Positions 46,690 to 57,838 of a stretch of 64,000 nucleotides of DNA are shown piece after piece. Location of the stretch: assembly GCA_035610365.1 (NCBI GenBank), contig CM069432.1, forward strand, positions 225,516,532 to 225,580,531, written 5' to 3'. Position 1 is the first letter of the stretch. Every line of letters starts with the position of its first letter. The notes beneath the pieces were generated by a model. That model saw nothing but the letters and a program-made list of their open reading frames with translations. It had not been told where the DNA came from and searched no databases. The position numbers were made by a program, and so were the translations under genes. Source of the DNA: Aquatica leii. Taxonomy: Eukaryota; Arthropoda; Insecta; Coleoptera; Lampyridae.

Positions 46690-48891
46690 TTATTTTAGTT
46701 TTAAAGCATTATTTGAGTCTAACATGACACATGCGTTTTTATATTCTTTTATATAGTTCTCAGTTGTTTTGTCTTTAATAGAATGCAGACATTTTACTTC
46801 TACCAACGTGTCGTACTCTGTTACTCCATCAGGACTGGCACCTAAAAAGTTGTATTCGGGGACAAAAAAAATTTACAACTTCTTACTTTAATATTAAACT
46901 GTTCTTCAAACCTTCTAATTGCTAATGTTTCATTTTCAATTCCATATTGAACTGATTTAGATTTTATATCTGCGTTTTTATAAAACATATCCTTAATTAA
47001 ATTGTGGCAATGGGTGTTACTTCGTCGCAAACATATCCGTCCAAAATACGATGCTGTTTCTACGCGTTTTATGCCAAATTATATTGTTTCTTTGTCCTAT
47101 TGTACACTTTTCTAAATCAATAGTATTTACGACTAAACTACTAATAATTTTTTGTTTTGCAATTTCCAAATCGTCCAAACTTAGATCGGGTTACGCACAA
47201 TTAGATCCATAATCTATATCGTCATCTTGAATTTTGATTTGTTTTTGTTTTCTTATTGAATGTTTCTTCTGTTGACGTCTTCTACATAACCTATCTAAAA
47301 AGTAATTGTTTGGAGATATTAGTTTATGAAACGAAGGTCCCCAATTATATGCCAATCCAGCACCAAAGCATCGAAATCTGTATACTCCTCTTTGAATCAA
47401 GTTTGTTCGTTTCCCTCCTGTAAATTTAGCTGTTACGGAGATATATCCTTCTGCGTAATTTTTGATAACATTTTTGCATAAACGATCTGATTTTTGGATG
47501 ACACTATTGCTTATTTTTAAAATCTCAAAAAAACCTTCTATTTTCTATTCTATTCTAATAAAGGCACCTCATTAGCAATAGGTAGTGTTTTTTTGTACAT
47601 ACTTCTGTTCTACAACTATTATGATTACCAAAAACATTCCTCGGGCAGTTCTTCAAATTAATGCGCTAAAGATTTATGTCGCGGGCGCGTTGCTATTATA
47701 GTTCTAACTAAACCATTTTGAAATGTTTGATTTTTAGTCAATTTACATAAATTTGACGTAAATGCTTGAGTTACGTGATTAGCACATTCAAGTTTTATTA
47801 CGTATCGCCCGTAACTGACATTTTCTAAAATACGCGTATACACACTTGAATCGCCGTCTCCTATAAAGTATTTATATCAAAGTCCATAATCTTTCTAATT
47901 TTTATTAAAACCTTTACAATAATTTTTTGTTCCATACTAGTCGATGATCCTTCATAGTTTTTACAACACACATGGTTTTTTTTACCTTTAGCACATACAT
48001 AACAAAACTTATTTTTAACACTAATATATAACAGTTATTTAGTTTTTTGTCCTATTATGCAAGCGACGCCCGACAATGCAGAAAAACTTTGTCAGTAGGA
48101 CCTCTTTGCCCAACCACCATCGACCACTACCGTTATAAACGGAATGTCATGTTCGACATTTCCATTTTCAATTGCAATTTTTTTCTCTACTTTTGCATTT
48201 TCTTTCATTTGCTTAACTACTAATTCTTCCCACATATGGTGCACAGTGCCCTTAGATGCTTTGTACGTTTTTGTCATAATAGGAATATTGAAAACAGAAA
48301 ACAATTTTTTACTTTGCGCATATCCCGAACAAATTGAAGAAATTCCCCAAACAAACGCGTCATTTAATATATTTGAAAGGTGAGTTCTAATCGTCACTTC
48401 TCGAAGACAAACTGTGCACTTAAATGTTATAAGTGAAACAAAACCATTTCTAATTTCTTTTACAAGTACCATTTCTCCTACAGTACATACGCGATCATGA
48501 TTTCTTATCATCTGCATTTGTTGAATAAAAAATGCTATATCTACGATACGGTTTCCTGACAATTCTACTGATGTTAGATTAATATTTTCTACCTCTACAT
48601 GTAAATCCGGAAAAACTTCTTGAGGTAAACTAAAACAAAAAGTTTATTGAAACAAAATAGCATAAAAATAGTGAGTTTGATAATTTTTAGCATACGAAAA
48701 ATGTTTTTTAATTTTCAATAGACATGATACAATGCCTTTAGTTACTTTGAAAAATAATCCAAATGGGCATCTTTAGAAACGTATATGTCAGAGTTTTGAA
48801 TAACTTCTAACACTCGAGTGCGTTTTATGAAACTATTTCTGGATTTAGCAGCTTTATTTCGTTTTTTGGTAATACAGCTACTACGTGGCAT
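46690..48891 (-). pseudogene. Mutator-like transposase fused to YqaJ-type nuclease, lightly broken
   Basis: ATG at 48891 starts MPRSSCITKKRNKAAKSRNS. An intron (48745-48630, GTAACT...TTTTAG) joins in frame to NLPQEVFPDLHVEVENINL, then SGNRIVDIAFFIQQM, FKCTVCLREVTI, and ITVVVDGGWAKRSY (first catalytic Asp). A TGA follows, then SALSGVACIIG, CYVCAKG, GDGDSSVYTRI (second Asp) and YVIKLECANHVTQAF (47760). The second half reads RGVYRFRCFGAGLAYNWGPS (47340-47400), then NTHCHNLIKDMFYKN, YGIENETLAIRRFEEQFNI, GASPDGVTEYDTLVEVKC (Asp and ExK of the YqaJ/lambda-exonuclease fold) and a TAA at 46690. Stops at about 48091 and 48035 plus several frameshifts spoil it. The DDE part would cut and join DNA. The role of the nuclease domain is unknown. 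Confidence 0.8.
48630..48745 (-). other. Intron of the Mutator-like gene
   Basis: On the minus strand GTAACT at 48745 and TTTTAG ending at 48630 bound 116 bases containing stops. The flanking exon ends (146 nt exon 1 leaving two bases; exon 2 from 48629) restore a continuous conserved frame. It is predicted from sequence only. Confidence 0.65.
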
Positions 48892-48899
48892 ATTGTTTA

Positions 48900-50346
48900 T
48901 TATTGAAAATAATATGTATACCTTGCCATAAGAGCATGGAACTTTTAATTTGTGGTAATATTATGTTACTTTTAAGTACAAATGTTTATTAGGAACATTT
49001 TTAATTTTATTGATAATACTTAAATATCCGTTATCAACACTCAGAAATTCAGTATTAATAACAGCAGACCGAAATTAGAAACTGGATGTGACATTTAAAC
49101 CTAAGCTTAACTACACCTCATTTGAAGTAAGAACAGCCTTAAATGTTTAAACACATTTAAAATTACAAACGGCAAATAATACGAGTTATATCGCTACGAT
49201 TCTTTCAGCTTATTAAATTATCAACACCGTATAAATATATAAATAAATAAAGATAAAGATAAAAGAAAACAAACAATAAAAACAAGGTTAATAACTCTGA
49301 CAATTTAATTTTCTTATAGAAAGTATTATAAACTACAACAAAATGAAAAAAAAGGAATATATATTACAAACTTACAAAATTTTATGTTAAGAGTTGTTTA
49401 ATGAAAAGGAACAAGGTAAAAGTGTTATTAATGATGTTCGACAATATTATACTATAAATTAATAAGCACTAAATAAATTAAAAAAGGTACTCCTCGAGTT
49501 CAATGTCCAACATTATCGAGAACAAATAAGATTCGATTTAATCTCAACATTATAGCAATATTTAAAAACACCTAACTAAAAGATTTAGTTAATGTAAATA
49601 TAATATTGGTCAAAATTAATTGTTTTTTAAGTACACAGTATTTAATTTATAGTATTACATTTTCTTAGAAACCCAAAATTATTCTAATTATCTATTTTTA
49701 TATAATGCTTATTTAGTTTGGTAAAAAACAAATCATTTTCGTCATTTTATATTTATGACAACACGTTAACGCAAAGATGCTGGCAGTAAAATTAAAGTTT
49801 ATAAATGTTGTTATGAAAATTTTTTACAATGTCACAACAAATATACTTACAATGTTAATTTAAAGTTGTTCCAACTTAAACATTGAATTAATTATAATTA
49901 TTTACTTAACAAACAATATCAAGAAGTTAAAAAAAGGTTATCGATTTCACAAAACTTCAATAATTTTAAAATATAAATTTTATTTTATAAAATGTTAAGA
50001 CTTAAAACAATATTTTTATCACAATTATTTGTAAATTAAATATTCACATTTTTACATAAACTAAACACGTATAATACTGTAAGCTAATAAAATTAACAGT
50101 CTTGTTTACATCTGCATGAAATTTTATGTGTATTAGTTAGTGATTACTACAAGAAACTGTACTTGGTTTAATTTTACTGCTAATCACGATCAAATTTGTA
50201 TTATTTTGTTGTATTATTTACATTCAAGAAAATATTAACTGTTGTTTTGTAGGATATTTTTAATTTATTTTCAATACTATAAGAATTGACAACTTTTCTT
50301 ATTATATCCAAATAGCGTATAACATAGATGTAAAATGATTCCACAG

Positions 50347-50395
<49 letters not shown>

Positions 50396-51635
50396 TTTTA
50401 TATATTATTTATATAAAAGTAAAGTAAAAATTTTAAATATAAGCACCATAACAAAAGGTGCGGTTTCAAAAACAATGCAATAATACTTAAATAAACGTTC
50501 TCTTTATTTAAAACTGATCATTACCGAATAACTGTTTGCATGTATTATATTGTTACAATGTGTTTGTTTGAATGTACTCTTTCAACATTCAGTAGCGTAT
50601 TTGTTTATTATGCTTATTCAAAATTTTGTAATTTACAAGCAATTAGCAATTTCGAAATTTTAATTTTACGTATTTTAACATGTAGATTTTTAAATTAAAT
50701 GTAAAATGCAATAACTTTTGTAAATTGAATTATCTGTTACTTATAGAAAATGACAGCAATAGTAAATATCACTCATACTCTATGTTCTAGATAATAATTA
50801 TACTTATTTATTATACTATATACTATGTTAGATAAATACAAAAATAAATAAAACTGCGATAATATAGTATATAGTGGGACGAAAGAACCATCAGTGTAAT
50901 TATAAAAAAAACGTCTTGCAAATTCAGTTTTAATTAAATACCTTAATTCTGACGCTGTGTATAACATTACAAAATCTATAAACAATTTTATTTGGAATTA
51001 CAAAATATAAAACTAAGCAACGAACATGATAAAAAATAAACTTTGTTAATTGTAGTTATCATTGTAAGCTTTCCACATTCTATGTACGTGTAGCCAACTT
51101 CTCATAATTTAAGATTTATTACTTTTAGATTATATATTTTGTAAATGATTTGTTGCAACATGCATCCCTACTATAGAATTGCGATTTTGTTTTGTAAAGA
51201 ATTTAAAAAACACACTGTTATTTCAATTAAACTTTTCTTACTTTTATGTTTGGACAATACATAACGGTAGTCAAAATTAGAATTATAATTCTCAATTCTA
51301 ATGACTTATGTCTTTCTTATTTATTTTGCATTTTGTGAAGTTTGTACTTGTTCATGTTTGTTATTTTTTTTGACAATTGGTCAAAATTATAAATTTTTTA
51401 AATCTATAGTAGTTTTCTATAAGAATTTGTGCAAATAGCTTTTTTGTTGTTTTTTGCACAAGTATTTTTATATAGATTATACGTTTTACAATTATTTAAA
51501 ATAATATTCTAAATATACATTTTTGGAAATACGATACAAGGTACTCGCATAAATAAATCAATTACCAAGCAGATTCTTAGTGACTTAATAAAAGCAATAC
51601 TTTTTTATACAATTTCAGTAAAGTCGTTCATACAG
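48900..51635. other. AT-rich stretch without recognisable gene
   Basis: No coding motif is seen. The only clear feature is the AT dinucleotide run at 50349-50391. I found no inverted partner of the 46.4-kb repeat here that would mark the far end of the Mutator-like element. Confidence 0.45.
50349..50391. repeat. (AT)n microsatellite
   Basis: About 20 uninterrupted AT/TA units in otherwise mixed AT-rich DNA. Confidence 0.95.
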
Positions 51636-51639
51636 CTGT

Positions 51640-51787
51640 AACACTCTTCCGGGGTAGCTTGCGGTAGATACGTTGAGATAAACAAACACAATAATATAAA
51701 CTTAAGTATATTGTAATAATTACAAAAAAACTCTTAAATAAATGATTTCCTGGCGTGTTGTTCTTCGCCTTTGAGCGACGCCCCCAA
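51640..51787 (-). other. Primer-binding-site-like sequence and leader after the LTR
   Basis: Directly after the LTR end (minus strand, GGCGTCACA) comes TTGGGGGCGTCGCTCAAAGG, resembling the TGGGGGC... primer-binding sites of retroelements. A leader with TATTACAATATAC follows. A 3' LTR would not normally be followed by this, so this LTR has also served as a 5' LTR of a second, now truncated, element. The actual tRNA is not determined. Confidence 0.45.
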
Positions 51788-52422
51788 TGTGACGCCTCTG
51801 GTAGTTTATTTCGCACTGCAAGGTTAAAGGTTTATTAGTTTCAATTGCGCTTGTACGAAAATGGCGGCGTGAATTTCCAGCTGCGAACTTTGCTGCAAGT
51901 AATTTAATTAAAATACGGTGCTCTGTAATTAATCGAGGTGTTAGTAGGATTTACACAGGTGAGTTAATGTATTATACAAACGGTAAAATAACGGAACGGT
52001 TAAACGAGGAATTTTCAGGTAAAGTCGGACAGGCGTGTTATCTACAACAGGTGTGTGGAAAATTACTGGTATGAGTTCCAATAGTGAATGTTACTAGCAC
52101 AAATATTAAGGGTGTACAATGATCGTTTATGCGATATAAACAGGATCTTAAATGGAAATTACTAGGAGGTTGCGACTTGTACGAAGGTTACTACAGGGTA
52201 TGTATGAATTGTGAAATGACAATGAACGAATAGGTTTTTTAGAGATGACAGGGTACAGGGATGGCAACTGACTTTAAGGAAAGATGTAGGGGTCGAGAAT
52301 GTTGTTTCGGTAATGAATACTAGTTTTCAAGATTTAACGATAATGAATGAATGCTACGTGGAAGTACGGTGGAGGCTAAATCCCGTTTTATGTCTCAAGG
52401 TTTCGGTGCAATGATTACTCAG

Positions 52423-52660
52423 GCAACTATCGGCGGTTCGCCAGTATCCACCAACAAGTAATTCTATTATAAAGTATATTTACAGGGTTTACTGGGAGGT
52501 TTCGGTTCGTGGATGCAATCACTTGGGCAACTATCGGCGGTTCGCCAGTGTCCGCCAACAAGCAATTATGTTCCCGGAGGCTTTTAGAAATCAAACGACC
52601 CAATACGGAGATTACGTTGGCTAGTGCAACTATCGGCGGTTCGCCACTGTCCACAATGGC
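52423..52660. repeat. Internal tandem repeats of the LTR (period ~100 bp)
   Basis: GCAACTATCGGCGGTTCGCC begins at 52423, 52527 and 52626, each followed by AGT/ACTGT.TCC.CAA-type text. Periods are 104 and 99 bases. The 75-codon minus frame over this region (with GEPPIVA written twice) is a by-product of the repeats. Confidence 0.9.
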
Positions 52661-53076
52661 CCCAACACGAAATTGCAGATCAGAGAAATTATTTACAACA
52701 GGGATGTATATGAAATAACGAAATTAAAAAGGATCATTCAGGTAAAATAAAATAAAATTGATGAATACTGGTACAAAAGGGTGGTTACTTACAAATACAG
52801 GTGCTGGCGATGAATACACTCAGTACAGGTGACAGGACGAGGTACATGCAAGAGGTACGGAATGAATGAAAGATGATGATGATACAAAATGTAACAAATA
52901 TGATTATGGTACAGAATGAATGAAATATTCGGATGCAAATGGTAAATCGCGAATCAGGAGAATTGTCACGTACGGTGCAGGTTGTTATTAATCTTGGACG
53001 GTTCAGGACGGTTATATTTCCAGGTAAACACAAGGAGAACTGGTAAAAATAGATAGATTTTTCCGGTGATGCATGC

Positions 53077-53085
53077 TATTTTATA
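53077..53085 (-). promoter_or_regulatory. LTR promoter TATA box
   Basis: TATAAAATA on the minus strand, about 165 bases from the LTR start, the same relative place as in the 19.9-kb LTR. Confidence 0.5.
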
Positions 53086-53309
53086 CTGCTGGTGGTCACG
53101 CTTCGGTGGACATTTAGAGTAGGGATTCTTCGTCTGCGCGATCATGTACTCTTGTAGACGCGACGAGGTCGAAGTCCACGCGTATTTGTTGGGATTTTTA
53201 CACAATTTTATTACAAATACGGACATCACAATCGGTTTCGTTACACACCACCTCTGCCTGGGGTGAAAGACGACGGACAGGTGGACACATACACTGAAAA
53301 CATATAACA

Positions 53310-53975
53310 TTAATTGTCTGCTCGTGTTTCCTCCTCTGCCGGCAACAAGAGGGACTCCTGCGTATCAGGAGTAATCTTCAGGTCTTTTACATGAAAACGA
53401 CCCACCACTTTATGTGAGTCTGGGGCACGCAGCTCGACAATCACCGGTGATATAATTTTTCTAGTATTTTTCTTTACCAGGACTACAGGGGAACTCCATG
53501 GACTTCTAGATGGTTCAAGGATATCGTCTCGCAGCATCCGATCGATTTCCTCGTCCATGATAAACTGCATCGCCGGGTTTCGGGGATAGTACCTTTGTTT
53601 GACAGGTTCGGTTCCGGGCTTCAACGGTATTCGTTGGGAAACGTCTACGGCTGGTCCATTTAGTTCTTGAAATCTTGATAATTCTTGTTGCAAAAATTCG
53701 TTCAAGACTGGTAATTCGGCTTCTGAAATACAACAAACACCTCCCAGGCCGGAGCCGTGATAGTTACGGCACGGGACCGGCTCGTTGTTCAGAACCAGGA
53801 GATGATCGACTACGTGGAGGACGGCACGGTGCTGCAATAAAAAATCTAATCCGATTAGCACATCGGTGGTTAAGTTATCCAGGCCTTGGCACTTAAAGGG
53901 AATGCTTTGCAAACCTATTTGAATGGGAAACAAATAATTACCGTTGGTGGAGATGAGTTGGCCATTGGCTAATTG
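53310..53975 (-). pseudogene. pol: Gypsy pol with internal deletion: protease/RT start fused to integrase tail
   Basis: An uninterrupted frame (ATG at 53933, open from about 53975) reads STNGNYLFPIQIG, then TTDVLIGLDFLLQHRAVLHV (C-terminal half of the protease). Next comes ISEAELPVLNEFLQQELSRF, PVKQRYYPRNPAMQF and the RT thumbprint MDEEIDRMLRDDILEPSRSP, WSSPVVLVKK. At Lys-Lys-Asn the text switches to IISPVIVELRAPDSHKVVGR, FHVKDLKITPD, the typical integrase C-terminal end, and stops at 53310 just before the polypurine tract. RT palm, RNase H and integrase core are missing. The junction keeps the frame open. The codons and GC content are much richer than the surroundings, suggesting a younger insertion. 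Confidence 0.88.
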
Positions 53976-53979
53976 TACT

Positions 53980-54096
53980 CGTCTGCGCGATCATGTACTC
54001 TTGTAGACGCGACGAGGTCGAAGTCCACGCGTATTTGTTGGGATTTTTACACAATTTTATTACAAATACGGACATCACAATCGGTTTCGTTACACA
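53980..54096 (-). repeat. Truncated 5' LTR of the deleted gypsy
   Basis: These 117 bases are essentially identical to 53131-53247. After GCGCAGACGA the LTR breaks off and protease-coding sequence starts (53979 downward), so the remaining LTR, leader, gag and protease start have been deleted in one step. The outer flank is GCCAT (54097-54101). No matching duplication was found at 51.6-51.8 kb. Confidence 0.88.
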
Positions 54097-54109
54097 GCCA
54101 TCTCACAAA

Positions 54110-54660
54110 CATAAAAATTAAAAAAAAATTACAAACTGTATGCTTAACAACATCGTAATGCAAAGAATACATGTGTTTAAATTTACATGCGTTATAGTAT
54201 TTTGTTCTTTCTCTAAAAGCTAAAATACCATTTACTAGGAGACTATAAACTTTGCTTGTTTGGTAAGACCACCCACATTACAGAAATGTTTAAATACTCT
54301 TGTACTACCATTGTAAGATTTTTTTTTATGGCATACCATTGTAGAAATAAGATATTTGTAAAATCTTGACAATTTTCTTTGCCTGTGTTTCTATTTCTTT
54401 TTCATACATTCAGTTTACAAGTGAATTGAATTTTTCTATGAGCTATAAAAATTTTTTTTTATTAAAAGTTTGAAAAGTTAAACAAAGTTATAAAATCATT
54501 TTGACTTCTTGAGACTACCACTAAGGGGTGTAATGGTTATGCTTAGAAATTTTGTTTCTTAATAACTCCTGATAGACAAAGGCTATGTATTTATGGGTTT
54601 TAATAGAATTTTAAGCTTTTAATCGTCTAAAAATAACAATAGAAAACCGTAGCAGGTACT
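54110..54660. other. AT-rich gap without recognisable gene
   Basis: Nothing is recognised on either strand. Confidence 0.5.
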
Positions 54661-54670
54661 TGTTATTTGA

Positions 54671-54985
54671 CACGATTTCTTTAAGGTTCTTCTATGGAAA
54701 GGGGCAACAAACCTCTTTACGTGTCTATATAAGGAGACGTTTTGTGCAACTAAGTTCGCACTTCTTCAGGCCTATTTATAGACTAGAGAAATGGTGTGTC
54801 TTGAGCTGCATTATGAAGACACACCATTTTTCTAATGTACAAGTTGGCCTGAAGAAGTGCACATTTAGTTGCACAAAACGTCTCTTATATAGACACGTAA
54901 AGTGTTTTGATGCCCTTCCTTAGAAGAACCTTAAAGAAATCGTTTCAAGTCCATTTAAGGAGGAAAATAACAACTTACCATACTT
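54671..54985. repeat. Long hairpin repeat (arms ~130 bp)
   Basis: The left arm 54671-54802 and right arm 54816-54943 are inverted copies: CACGATTTCTTTAAGGTTCT, then ACGTGTCTATAT, GAGACGTTTTGTGCAACTAA, CACTTCTTCAGGCC and AATGGTGTGTCTT, around a 13-base loop. The right arm continues to about 54985 with AAGTCCATTTAAGGAGGA, shared with 18085-18314. The CTGAAGAAGTGC...GCACAAAACGT order resembles Penelope-like terminal repeats arranged head to head. Confidence 0.85.
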
Positions 54986-56295
54986 ATTGTTTAATTAAAG
55001 TCTAAAAATTTTTATACATTATTTTGTAAGCTGGCAATTTTAAATATTTTAAACAACTTACGCTTAACGTATTTGACAAATAGTTATAAAAATATAAAGG
55101 GTTATCTACATTATACGGTACAGAATACTGTGGTCAAAATATGTAACTTTAGAAAAGTTCTACTTTTGGGATATATATATTTTATAGTTACTTTTTAAAA
55201 TCACTCTTATATTATACAGGGTGTCGCAAAAAACCTGAAAATATTAAAGTTGTGTCGATTTAAATGACTTAAACTTTAAGGTTTTTAAAATAATTAGAAT
55301 GTTGTTAAAATATAACCTAGTTTTCATATTTTTGATATTTACGAAGTAGCTAAGCTGTCGAAGAAATTTACAGTCAAGTGTAACAATAGACCAATTAACA
55401 TAAAATTTACGTTTTATATAAATTATTAAAAAATGAAAATTTTTCAATTAAGAAATTTAAACTAAATTGATAAACTTAAATAGAACGCCATATTTTTTAA
55501 TTTACTAGGAAACTTATCGAATGGTATTAGGATGTTTAATAACTAAATCTTGCCGTTTTAACTCAATACGCCAAATAATTGTTTTTGTACTATTTCATGT
55601 TTTTTTTTAATAAATGTTCTGATAAATCTAGTTGTCTATTGTATTTAGAAATATCAGGTAATAGCACATATCAGAATAATAATGAAGTATATTTTTATAA
55701 ATGCTTAGAAACTTAAAACGTAATTTATAATCATTAGCAAAAGATTGATGACAGAACCATTTTATAGTATTAGGTACTAAACTGTAAATAGCTATAAAGA
55801 TGTATAAGTTGATTTTACACCCGCGTAATTCAAACTATTATTTAAAGCGGTGGCGTATTACAGACAATTTTTTATGTAGATTCATATAAAAATGTGGTGT
55901 AATTAAGTCCAGGGATTTGAGGGACCAATTGCGAAATCCGATAATTCCAAATCCACTAGTTTTATTTATTGTTTATTATTTATCGTTAGTATGTTATTAT
56001 TACGGCTGTAGTCTGTTAGATCATAAAACATTATTTTTATAATTGTTAATTATCTGTTTTTAAACACAATAGGTAATTAGATTCATCAGAACTTTTATCA
56101 AAAAAACATGAAATGGTCCCAAAAACGATTATTTGGCGTATTGCATATAAACGAGAAGACGTAACTATAGAACATTCTAATATTATTTGATCGGTAATTA
56201 AACAATACATTTTGGTAATTTAAAAAACATGTTTTATTTAAATTAATCAGGTTATACTCACTTCAATTTTTTAATTGATAGATTTTTCAACATCC

Positions 56296-56473
56296 TGTAA
56301 CACAATTTTCTATTCTGGATACTTCCCGTGTTGTCGTTATCACACAAACTGAGCTTTTTTCACACGTCGCAGTGCAAATCTTTAGAGCCCGTAACAAACT
56401 GATTGATTGTTTCGTAAAGTCTCGATTTTGTAGACCTGCCTCCGATTAATAAAGCTGGTTTTCAAATCTCCGG
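56296..56473 (+). repeat. Left inverted terminal repeat of the Penelope-like element
   Basis: 178 bases, complementary to 57661-57838. Shared words include CCCGTGTTGTCGTTAT, GTAACAAACTGATTGATTG and GGTTTTCAAATCTCCGG. Confidence 0.88.
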
Positions 56474-57660
56474 TAAAAGAAAACTAAAGTCTAGATTAAT
56501 ATTAAAATTTAATTTAAAACTAAGTCATCATATAAAATCTGAATCTGCTTCAAAAGTATTAATTCGCGCAGGTCTTTCGTTAATTAGAGATCGTATTAAT
56601 TCGATTAGAAAATAAATTAATGAACTCGCCATGATCTTTCCGCTTTCTGATTAAAGTCTCATTGATCGAATTTCTTTTGAACAAGCCCATCGAGTCAAAG
56701 AGATGGTTACAAGTGATTATCTTAGGAAATTTAGTGCCAACAAAACGTCTCGTAGATAGAGAAGCAAACCCGAGACAGCGATTAATTTAGCTTCATAAAA
56801 ATTTCATTGTTCTCTACAGAAACAGCTATTTTGTCAAAAGGTTTTAATTTTGTATTTGCTTCAAAACAACATCTTATTGAAGATCAAGTGCTGGTACAGA
56901 TACGTTGATGACACCTTTGTCATTTGGCAACATAATACTTGTACGTTCGAGTTTCTGTGTCAATTTTTCAAAATATTCGTTTTACTATGGCATTAGAAAG
57001 GATCTCCTCTTTACCATTTTTGGACGTTTTAGTTAATTGAAATGAAGATGGTTTTTTTCACATTCAGTTTATCGAACACCGACCTACACAGATAGATATC
57101 TAAACGGATTGTCTCATCATCACTTTTCTCAGAAATTATTAGTAGTGAATTCTTTTGTGTACAGAGCTGTTTCTTTAAGTTTACTTCTGACAAATGAAGA
57201 GTAACAACAGAATCTATGTTTCAACCAGTGTCTATCGCTTATCTACCCTATGTTGAAAGTACGACGGACCGTATAGGAAAAATGTTGTCAAAACACAACA
57301 TTGTTACTCGGTTTTCTACTTTTCGTAAATTGGGTCAACTTTTAAATCCGGTGAAGAACTTTATTCTTTTTCAATCTGACAACGTTTATAACGTTCCTTG
57401 CTTTAGTGGTTCATGAATACTTAAGAGAAACGGGTAGAAGCGTGGGAATTAATATTAAAGAGCATCAAAAGTGAAGTCCTCTTAAACAATATTTGAAGTC
57501 AGCGGTGACGGAACACGGACTAGAAACGAGTCATCAAACTATGTTTGAAAACACTCAAATTTTGGGGAATGTTTCTAATTATTATCAGCGAAAAATTAAA
57601 GAATTTATTGAAATCTTTAGATTTTTTTTTATTATTAACCGAGATTCTAGTTTTTCTTTG

Positions 57661-57838
57661 CCGGAGATTTGAAAACCAGTTTTATCGATCGAAGGCAGGT
57701 CTATAAAAGCGAGACTTTACAGCGCAATCAATCAGTTTGTTACAGGCTCTAAAAATGTTCAGTACGACGTGTGACGAAAGCTCAATTTGCGTCATAACGA
57801 CAACACGGGAATTATCCAAAATAAAAAATTGTGTTACA
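57661..57838 (-). repeat. Right inverted terminal repeat of the Penelope-like element
   Basis: Reverse complement of 56296-56473 with the same 178-base length and scattered substitutions. Confidence 0.88.

Larger units (their letters stand above)
51788..53247 (-). repeat. Complete long gypsy LTR (~1.46 kb)
   Basis: The minus strand starts TGTGTAACGAAACC directly after a purine-rich CAGGCAGAGGTGG tract (53248-53260), and ends GGCGTCACA at 51788, giving TGTG...CACA ends. A TATA box lies at 53077-53085. Its first 117 bases are repeated essentially identically at 53980-54096. Its body is full of ACCTG and CACCGT words, as in the related LTR at 19866-21237. It contains three spaced copies of a GCAACTATCGGCGGTTCGCC word. 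Confidence 0.8.
56296..57838 (+). mobile_element. Penelope-like element (Neptune-like) with inverted terminal repeats
   Basis: Two 178-bp blocks, 56296-56473 and 57661-57838, are inverted copies (about 85% by eye) starting TGTAACACAATTTT and ending TCAAATCTCCGG. Between them, on the plus strand, lie an N-terminal trace (about 56570-56800), the RT box WYRYVDDTFVIWQH near 56890, a LPFLDVLV-like trace and HSVYRTPTYTDRYLNGLSHH (57060-57120). Next is FLPYV-type text (AYLPYVESTTDRIGKMLSKH, 57237-57296) and a GIY-YIG endonuclease (VYNVPCFSG, ETGR, IKEH, NYYQRKIKEFIEI, 57390-57625). Most of the RT palm is deleted and stops are frequent. The element interrupts the right arm of the foldback repeat. Confidence 0.88.

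Noticed and set aside
48144..48383. Plus-strand frame of 79 codons
   Set aside because: It is the complement of the Mutator-like transposase exon.
52427..52654. Frame with repeated GEPPIVA words that could look like a repeat protein
   Set aside because: It arises from the non-coding ~100-bp tandem repeats inside the long LTR, with no matching structure outside them.
57720..57800. Possible hammerhead ribozyme core in the Penelope-like terminal repeat (GACGAAAGC)
   Set aside because: The CTGATGA part of the core could not be found at the right distance.
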